Below, in pieces: positions 58,009 to 64,000 of a stretch of 64,000 nt of DNA. Location: the NCBI GenBank assembly GCA_026224775.1, contig JAMFRP010000015.1, positions 34,431 through 98,430 on the forward strand. The letters run 5' to 3'. A program made the translations under genes and the position numbers. Source of the stretch: Bacteroidota bacterium. GTDB taxonomy: Bacteria; Bacteroidota; Bacteroidia; Sphingobacteriales; Sphingobacteriaceae. The notes beneath the pieces are model-generated. The model saw only the letters and a program-made list of their open reading frames with translations, searched no databases and was not told where the DNA came from. The stretch's first letter is position 1, and each line of letters starts with the position of its first letter.

Positions 58009-59072
58009 CCTACGAACAGCTAAAACAGAAAAAAGAATTGATCATGTTGGATTGTATAAGCGGCAGCACGGCTCATAACCTGAATGTTGCTGGTTCTGAT
58101 GTGGATAAGAAAGGGATATTTATTATGCCTCAAAAGCAGCTTTATGGTTTTGAACAACAAGATCAAATAGCGAACGCAACCAACGATGAGGTTTACTTTG
58201 AGATAAGTCGTTTCCTTGAATTATTGACGAAGAATAATCCCAATATATTGGAGCTGTTAAGCACGCCCAAAGAGCATGTTTTGTTTCGCCATTCTTTAAT
58301 GGATTTGATTAAACCGGAAGATTTCCTGTCAAAACTTTGCCTAGATACTTTCGCTGGTTATGCGCAAACACAAATCAAAAAAGCTCGTGGCTTAAACAAA
58401 AAGATCAATAAGCCATCGGATGCTGAACGTAAGTCGGTATTGGATTTCTGTTTTGTAATCCATAATAATGGAAGTATCTCCTTAAAGGAATGGTTAAAAG
58501 AACATGGCTTCAGTCAGGAAGAATGTGGCTTAGTGAATCTGGATCATTTCAGGAATGTGTATTTGCTATACCATCAAAAGCAGTTGACCGAGGGTCGGTT
58601 TAAGGGAATTATATCAGGCACTGATGCAGATGATGTGCAGTTAAGTTCTGTCCCGAAAGGGTTAGAAAATATAGCTGTTATGAATTTTAACAAGGACAGT
58701 TATTCTATCTACTGCCGTGAATATAAAGAGTATCTGGAATGGGAAGAAAAGCGAAATGAGCATCGTTATCAAAGCACATTATCACATGGCAAAAGTTATG
58801 ATGCCAAGAATATGATGCACACCTTTAGGCTTTTGAGTATGGCCGAAGAGATCGCACTATATCAACAAGTGATAATTAAACGCGAGGACCGCGATTTCCT
58901 GCTAAAAATCCGCAACGGAGAGTTTGAATTTAACGACCTGATGAAAATGGTTGAAGAAAAGATGGAACGGATAAAAACGGCTTATGAGAAATCCGCCTTG
59001 CCCGATAGACCTGATATTCAAATAGCGGAAAATATTTTAGTTCAGATACGCGAAAGTTTTTATGAAATTTGA
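58005..59072 (+). CDS. RlaP/YcgL-type nucleotidyltransferase 2
   Basis: 355 residues. It is a diverged relative of the preceding gene: LDCISGSTAHNLNVAGSDVDKKGIF carries the GS...SDxD metal site, and VYFEISRFLELLTKNNPNILELLSTP matches the PF10127 helix pattern. The C-terminal 200 residues include GKSYDAKNMMHTFRLLSMAEEIA. Translation is coupled to the first by an ATGA overlap. The pair suggests a heteromer or two related RNA substrates. Confidence 0.85.
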   Translation: MTYEQLKQKKELIMLDCISGSTAHNLNVAGSDVDKKGIFIMPQKQLYGFEQQDQIANATNDEVYFEISRFLELLTKNNPNILELLSTPKEHVLFRHSLMDLIKPEDFLSKLCLDTFAGYAQTQIKKARGLNKKINKPSDAERKSVLDFCFVIHNNGSISLKEWLKEHGFSQEECGLVNLDHFRNVYLLYHQKQLTEGRFKGIISGTDADDVQLSSVPKGLENIAVMNFNKDSYSIYCREYKEYLEWEEKRNEHRYQSTLSHGKSYDAKNMMHTFRLLSMAEEIALYQQVIIKREDRDFLLKIRNGEFEFNDLMKMVEEKMERIKTAYEKSALPDRPDIQIAENILVQIRESFYEI

Positions 59073-59139
59073 GCAGTATATAATATAACTAAAAATCTAC
59101 CTATTTTAGTTGAATTAATATCCTTGTTCCTTTGTCACA

Positions 59140-60480
59140 ATGTCGGATACGATCACTTATCAATACAACAAATCTTCTGCTTTAAACAAGTCTGATTCTT
59201 CAGACGAATTATTTTTGGCGAAATACAGTGAAGTTCAAAAGAAAAATGTGCCATGTTTTTTCTGGGGCCGCTTAACTGACCCGTACACAACGGCTCGTTG
59301 CCTGCTTACCCTCTCAAATGTTGTGCAGTCCAGTTTCAATTTGTCCCCTTTTCAGCTTGCCCTTTTAAAAGATCCTATTGTTACTGCCGGTAATGAGAAA
59401 ATCAGGTTTGAGGGATTTTCTCACTGTGCAGGGGTTTATGCGCGGGTAGATATTTTAGGTGAAGGGCACGACGGCGAATTTTTAGAAAGTGGCACCACCA
59501 GTGTGGATTTTAATCAGCCCATGCTTTCCGCCTTAAGCAGTATCCGTAAAAACGAAAATGTGTTACTTTCTATCGGACAAAAAGAGGTTGGTTTACACCT
59601 GGAAAACGAAAAAGTAATAGAGCGAAAAGTTCCCCTGCCTGTTAAATGGATAAAGGGGCTAACCTCAGTACAAATGTTTCTTTCCGAATCTGAAAAGGTT
59701 CATTCGTTTAATCGCCTCCAGGCACTACAGCTATTTAAAACCATACCAACCGGTAAGCCTAAAACAGACTATTATTTATTGATCAGAGGGGGTAAGCCGA
59801 TGTTTTCTCCGGTAAAATCCAACGATGCGATAACTATTGGCGGGATACACCGGTTAAAATTAATTGAACCTTTATTGGCAATTGCTGATGAGTTAAGAGT
59901 ATTTCCTCATACTACTATGCAGGCTACTACCTGGCAGGTTTATATTGGAGCCGTAAGATTTACCTTATCATTATCAAGGGATACCTGGCGCGGATTTTCC
60001 GGCGAAGGTGCCGCATTGGAATCACTGATCGAAGATATCCCTGATCAGTGGGTTGAGCTTATGGATAATTATAGTTATGCCAACCAGGAATTCAATCCAA
60101 CCTTACTTGCTGTTAACGACGGGCTGGACCTGCAAAAAATAGAAAATATAACTGGCCGGCTTTCAGCAATCGGCCTATTGGGATATGATCTGGATGAAAA
60201 TAATTTTTTCTATAGACGACTACCATTTAAGCTAAGCCGCATTATGAGCCTTAATCCAAGACTGAAGGACGCTGAAAAGCTATTGTTCGAAGGGAAAGTA
60301 AAAATCATTTCGCGACAGGATGATAAAATAGAAGCGCAAGTGGAAGGGAGCGGCGTTAAGCATATAGTTATGCTGAATGGAGATAAAGAGCAATGTACCT
60401 GTACCTGGTTCAGTAAAAATCAGGGAGAGCGGGGCATTTGTAAACATATATTGGCAGTGAAAAAATTGATTATTAACTAA
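59140..60480 (+). CDS. SWIM zinc-finger protein
   Basis: 446 residues. The C-terminus holds the SWIM motif CTCTWFSKNQGERGICKHILAVKKL (CxC...CxH). The N-terminal part is not assigned beyond resemblance to SWIM proteins that sit with DUF6493 or MoxR/vWA genes in bacteria. SWIM domains bind nucleic acid or proteins. It stands 67 bp after the RlaP pair and 6 bp before the DUF6493 gene, with which it forms a unit. Confidence 0.82.
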   Translation: MSDTITYQYNKSSALNKSDSSDELFLAKYSEVQKKNVPCFFWGRLTDPYTTARCLLTLSNVVQSSFNLSPFQLALLKDPIVTAGNEKIRFEGFSHCAGVYARVDILGEGHDGEFLESGTTSVDFNQPMLSALSSIRKNENVLLSIGQKEVGLHLENEKVIERKVPLPVKWIKGLTSVQMFLSESEKVHSFNRLQALQLFKTIPTGKPKTDYYLLIRGGKPMFSPVKSNDAITIGGIHRLKLIEPLLAIADELRVFPHTTMQATTWQVYIGAVRFTLSLSRDTWRGFSGEGAALESLIEDIPDQWVELMDNYSYANQEFNPTLLAVNDGLDLQKIENITGRLSAIGLLGYDLDENNFFYRRLPFKLSRIMSLNPRLKDAEKLLFEGKVKIISRQDDKIEAQVEGSGVKHIVMLNGDKEQCTCTWFSKNQGERGICKHILAVKKLIIN

Positions 60481-60486
60481 ACTGCT

Positions 60487-63390
60487 ATGACTATTATTGA
60501 AGAATTTACCGGCATTGTTGAACGTGAAGAAGGTGCGACACCTTTTTTAAAAGCATTGGATAATGGACAAAAAAAGGAGCTGTACCCGGCGCTTAAAAAA
60601 CTTCAAAAATATTACTCGGAATTTGTACAGCAAGGAACCAGTTCCTCGTATTCTTCTCGGGGAACACAAGCTCAAAATCAAATCTTGAGCTTAGCAGCAT
60701 TTATCTGTTTCAACCAAAAAGATTTTGAGCAAAGTACTTCTTACGGTATCATCAACCGAGAAAAGTTGACACCCATCTTACCCTGGTTTTGCCCGGATTG
60801 GTTCAATGCTTACGTTGATAAACTCTCTTTGCAGGAGTACGTTGGTAATTATTTCGATTATGACTGGTATTTAGAATTGGTTGAGCAAGGTTATCTCCAG
60901 CTCAACCGGCAAATGGTTGCTAAAATATTGCCGGAGTTCATTTTCCCCAGGAAAGAAAAAACCTGGAAGTTTGAATATAAACCCGAAAATCTTTTAAAAA
61001 GGGAAGTTACCTTAAAAGACCATATCTGGTATTTATTTGAGTTTGAAACCAACCTGCATGGCGCTGAAAACTATAAGCAGTTCGAGGACAACTCTGCTCC
61101 CGGCCGGTGGATGTATGCCCTGAAACAATACACTAAGGAAGGAAAGATCAACAGGGAGAGACTTTTAAAAGAAAGCATTTTCTCAGCAACGAAGAACTTT
61201 AATCAATCTGCTTCCAATTGGTTTATGGATCTTTTTATGTTTCTGGAGCCAACCAGGGCCGAGTTGTTACATTTCCAAAGTGATTTGCTTAACACGTTCA
61301 ACTCTGCAAACAGTAAGCCCTACAATGTAGTCTTAAAATTATTTAAAGATTTAGCGGTTGAACCTGAGTTTGCGGTCTCATCCTTTCTGGATCACGTTCC
61401 TCTGGTGTTGACGGCTGAATCTAAAACAGCAGTATCTTCAGCTTTAATGATTTTAGATAAGCTGGCAAAAAAATATCCGGAGCAGCGTGAACAAATTTGC
61501 ATCATTTCTTGCCAGGCATTTATACACCAGGACAACAATCTTCAGCTCAGAGCTGCCAAGCTGATCCAGAAATATGGTGAGACAAACTCCGAACTCATTA
61601 AAGAAGCCATCCAAGCGTATTATGATGCCTTGTTTTCTGAAGCAAGGAATGTTTTAACTGATTTCTCAAAAGCGTTTATAAACGATGAACCTTTAATAGA
61701 AGATGATTTATCCGATGCCGTTTCAAGTATTGCTGAAATTGGAATGCCTGAAACCTTTGATGAGTTTGTCTTTTTAGCCAGCCAGTCATTTGATCAAAAT
61801 GAAACTTATCACTTTGATCTGTTGCCCGCATCTATTCTTAAATTTCAAAATGAGATGACAGTGGATAATATCCTTAAACTAATGCCGGCTTTTCAGCGCG
61901 CATATAAAATAATAACGAGCGACTGGACTAGTTCCATGGGCTATTTAGACAATATGCTGGCTAAGTTTTTTACCAGCTATGGCCAGTTATTGGTTAGTTT
62001 TAATCCCGTTACGGCGAAGCCGATACAATTAATGCATCAATCCTTTGTCAAATCAGAAGATGAAAAAAAAGCCAAATGGGATCATTATAAAATAAGGCTT
62101 GGCGGCATAAAGCCCTGGGATGTATTTACGCATTCATTGGGATATAAACCCCATAAACATATTTTGTTGAATGCTTTTTTTATGCTGGAGAGAAAGATCA
62201 GTTTGCCTTTGTTATCTACTCCCACACATGAACCTTGTTGGGTTTCCCCGATTGCGCTGATTGAGCGTTTAAGTCTTTATCAAAAAGCCAATGTAATCCC
62301 AGGGGACATGGACTTTCAGATTGCAATAGCCCGCTGCCATCCGGACAATCAGACAGAGGCAATTAAGTTGGCTGATAAAACCCTTAAAGGCGAATACCGG
62401 GAACTTATGGGATTAGTTCTTGGTGAAGACCGGCATCCAAAAGATAACTCTAAACTTAAGTTAGCATGGCTTGTTGCCGGTGTATCTAAATCCTCAACAA
62501 ATATTGATACTCAATTGCTTTCATTTTCTAATTTATCAGATGCCTATCTTACCGGTGATTTTGAATGGGATTCGCTTATTGAACACTATATTGGAAAACA
62601 GTATGATTACACATTACGTAAAAATATTGACGTTCCCTCCAAAAGAAAAACAATCAGAATTGATTTTGGAGATAAACAGAAAAAGACATCTGCACTTAAA
62701 ACCGCACTGAACAAAATACTTTCTGCTCAAAAGGAAAATCAACCATCGATTTACGATTATACAGAACTAAGGTTTGAATATATTTCTGCTGAACACAATG
62801 ATATCAAACGCCTGCTTTACTTAATGCCCCTGCAGCCGGATATTCTAATCGCCCATATCATTAACAAAGGTTTTCGATACACCGATTTTTGGAGCGAGAA
62901 TGATAAAAAATTGATTACATATACACTCGAAACGCTTTTAACTTTAGATTACCGGCAAGGTACGATGTCAAATTTATTCATTGCATCGTGTATGATAAGT
63001 AGTGATAAAACTATACGAACCTATGCTGCTGAAGTATGGATAAAGGGCGTAAATGAGACACGTATAGATAGCGAAGTTATAGGAACGATTATCGGCAAGC
63101 ATGAACAAATTGATCTTGCCCCGTTAAAGCGTTTTACAGATCTCGTTATTTCAAATATGTTCCAAATATCTAAAAATCATAACAAGGCACTCGAAAGATT
63201 GTTATCCTGCTGTGTGGAACAAATGAGCGATACGCCAATTAACGGCTGTAAAAAGCTTTTGGAAATTTATGCTGAGGTTTTATTTGTTAATAAAAGTAAA
63301 ATTATAAACAAGGTTGTTATTACACGTTTAAATACCTGGGGATCTACAGAAACATTAAAGAAAGTGATTCAGAAAATAAAAAATGCGTGA
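60487..63390 (+). CDS. DUF6493 family large helical-repeat protein
   Basis: 967 residues, soluble, and built of helical repeats (for example QLRAAKLIQKYGETNSELIKEAIQAYYDALFSEA around 360-395), with PATSILKFQ-like and IHRC-type conserved patches in the middle and AHIINKGFRYTDFW near 800. The pairing with a SWIM protein is typical of DUF6493. The function is unknown, probably a scaffold for RNA or protein complexes. The gene ends 223 bp before the Fic gene, and no downstream MoxR or vWA partner follows. Confidence 0.75.
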   Translation: MTIIEEFTGIVEREEGATPFLKALDNGQKKELYPALKKLQKYYSEFVQQGTSSSYSSRGTQAQNQILSLAAFICFNQKDFEQSTSYGIINREKLTPILPWFCPDWFNAYVDKLSLQEYVGNYFDYDWYLELVEQGYLQLNRQMVAKILPEFIFPRKEKTWKFEYKPENLLKREVTLKDHIWYLFEFETNLHGAENYKQFEDNSAPGRWMYALKQYTKEGKINRERLLKESIFSATKNFNQSASNWFMDLFMFLEPTRAELLHFQSDLLNTFNSANSKPYNVVLKLFKDLAVEPEFAVSSFLDHVPLVLTAESKTAVSSALMILDKLAKKYPEQREQICIISCQAFIHQDNNLQLRAAKLIQKYGETNSELIKEAIQAYYDALFSEARNVLTDFSKAFINDEPLIEDDLSDAVSSIAEIGMPETFDEFVFLASQSFDQNETYHFDLLPASILKFQNEMTVDNILKLMPAFQRAYKIITSDWTSSMGYLDNMLAKFFTSYGQLLVSFNPVTAKPIQLMHQSFVKSEDEKKAKWDHYKIRLGGIKPWDVFTHSLGYKPHKHILLNAFFMLERKISLPLLSTPTHEPCWVSPIALIERLSLYQKANVIPGDMDFQIAIARCHPDNQTEAIKLADKTLKGEYRELMGLVLGEDRHPKDNSKLKLAWLVAGVSKSSTNIDTQLLSFSNLSDAYLTGDFEWDSLIEHYIGKQYDYTLRKNIDVPSKRKTIRIDFGDKQKKTSALKTALNKILSAQKENQPSIYDYTELRFEYISAEHNDIKRLLYLMPLQPDILIAHIINKGFRYTDFWSENDKKLITYTLETLLTLDYRQGTMSNLFIASCMISSDKTIRTYAAEVWIKGVNETRIDSEVIGTIIGKHEQIDLAPLKRFTDLVISNMFQISKNHNKALERLLSCCVEQMSDTPINGCKKLLEIYAEVLFVNKSKIINKVVITRLNTWGSTETLKKVIQKIKNA

Positions 63391-63540
63391 TAATAAATAT
63401 TATTGGCTAATAATGGACTCTACTGTAAACCCCCTGCTTCATTATACCTCTTTTCAATTTCCTTTTTAACTCCTGCTATAATTGTTGTTCTGAACAAATG
63501 ATATCTAATTAAAGACTACGCTGGGATTAAACCCCGATTA

Positions 63541-63610
63541 CTCCGCAAATTTGCGGAGTATAATTTGCTGTGCGGGGAATAATGCTTACTTTTACCGCAT
63601 AATTGCGGAG
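63541..63610 (+). promoter_or_regulatory. Promoter and two palindromic operators of the Fic gene
   Basis: TTG (63565-63567), 19 bp, TACTTTTA (63587-63594, one mismatch to TAnnTTTG). It is flanked by a perfect 18-bp palindrome CTCCGCAAATTTGCGGAG (63541-63558) and by CCGCATAATTGCGG (63595-63608), which share CCGCA/TGCGG half-sites. Confidence 0.7.
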
Positions 63611-63613
63611 AAT

Positions 63614-64000
63614 ATGTATATACATCAGTTAAAAGGTTGGCCAAACTTTACCTGGAATACCGAAGCGTTGTTAACCAGGCTGGGCGAAGTACGCCACCGA
63701 CAGGGCCGTATATTGGGTTTAATGAGTTCAGCAGGTTTTAAGTTGCAGGAAACTGCGGTACTGGATACGCTGACTCTGGACGTGACCAAATCAAGCGAGA
63801 TAGAAGGTGAAAGGCTAAATACCGAGCAGGTACGGTCTTCGATTGCCCGCAGGCTGGGCATAGAACTCGCGGGAGCAGTACCGGCAGACCGTATCGTAGA
63901 GGGCGTGGTGGAAATGATGCTGGATGCTACTCAAAAGTATACCGATGAATTAACAGCAGATCGCCTATTCAATTGGCACGCCGCGCTATTTCCTACCGGA
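63614..64000 (+). CDS. Fic family protein with DUF4172 N-terminal domain (5' part)
   Basis: An ATG at 63614 opens a frame that runs off the window (129 codons). MYIHQLKGWPNFTWN...LLTRLGEVRHRQGRILGLM is the DUF4172 domain that precedes a Fic domain. The segment TKSSEIEGERLNTEQVRSSIARRLG contains the S/TxxxEG-type autoinhibitory helix of class II Fic enzymes, followed by a linker into the Fic core (not yet reached at the edge, though NWHAALFPTG fits). Fic enzymes AMPylate proteins. Two CCGCA/TGCGG palindromes flank its promoter. Confidence 0.88.
   Translation, partial: MYIHQLKGWPNFTWNTEALLTRLGEVRHRQGRILGLMSSAGFKLQETAVLDTLTLDVTKSSEIEGERLNTEQVRSSIARRLGIELAGAVPADRIVEGVVEMMLDATQKYTDELTADRLFNWHAALFPTG

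Noticed and set aside
63625..63861. Minus-strand 78-codon frame at the right edge
   Set aside because: It lies opposite the clear Fic/DUF4172 coding sequence.

Overview
The window looks like a chromosome segment from a Sphingobacteriaceae-type member of the Bacteroidota (Mucilaginibacter/Pedobacter-like). Supporting signs are five exact or near-exact copies of the Bacteroidota promoter (TTG, 19 bp, TAnnTTTG), almost no Shine-Dalgarno sequences, bacillithiol-linked genes (YtxJ-type bacilliredoxin at the left edge, BstA-like DinB protein), a NusA without the C-terminal extension, and families typical of this group (HYC_CC_PP, DUF6515, DUF6624, DUF6493). No comparison search was possible, so the genus is an inference.

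Bases 1-29000 are mostly ordinary chromosome: OsmC, lipoyl synthase, an ECF sigma/anti-sigma pair, NAD(P)HX repair, a YefM-YoeB toxin-antitoxin with a recognisable TGTACA operator, UvrA, a lytic transglycosylase, an RluB-like pseudouridine synthase with a long repetitive basic tail, a lactonase, a sensor kinase, an OmpA lipoprotein, a metal-flavoured pair (HYC_CC_PP and a Met/His-rich barrel), an S9 peptidase and the rimP-nusA-infB operon with an attenuator-like leader hairpin. Long palindromic repeats sharing the sequence GTCATTGCGAG are scattered between genes.

Bases 29080-33115 are a small island in the 3' end of tRNA-Asp. It is bounded by a 17-bp direct repeat and carries a tyrosine recombinase broken by an internal deletion, an XRE repressor, an AbiEi/AbiEii toxin-antitoxin pair and about 0.8 kb of highly structured non-coding DNA.

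Bases 33275-63390 form an RNA-damage, RNA-repair and NAD neighbourhood, and are the most interesting part. First comes prfH-rtcB with an unrecognised third gene (ribosome repair type), then an unrelated membrane/oxidoreductase operon. Next is an NAD-salvage operon: NrtR-like regulator, NadM-Nudix, NadV and PRPP synthetase. It converges on an ADP-ribosylglycohydrolase, a split Tpt1/KptA 2'-phosphotransferase and a WYL regulator. Divergent from the WYL gene is a second rtcB, and a few genes later a Ro60/TROVE protein. The TROVE gene is followed by a tandem array of seven diverged Y-RNA-like transcripts (56348-57224), then two RlaP-type nucleotidyltransferases, a SWIM zinc-finger protein and a DUF6493 protein. 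The same palindromic operator (ACTGCGCA-N7-TGCGCAGT) precedes both rtcB and the TROVE gene, so these probably form one regulon. The TROVE gene also has a perfect Shine-Dalgarno, which is rare in this phylum.

My working model is inference: KptA would consume NAD and release nicotinamide while clearing 2'-phosphates, NadV/Prs/NadM would rebuild NAD, RtcB would ligate, and Ro with a repertoire of Y RNAs would handle damaged or misfolded RNA. The window ends inside a Fic-family gene whose promoter is flanked by two palindromic operators.
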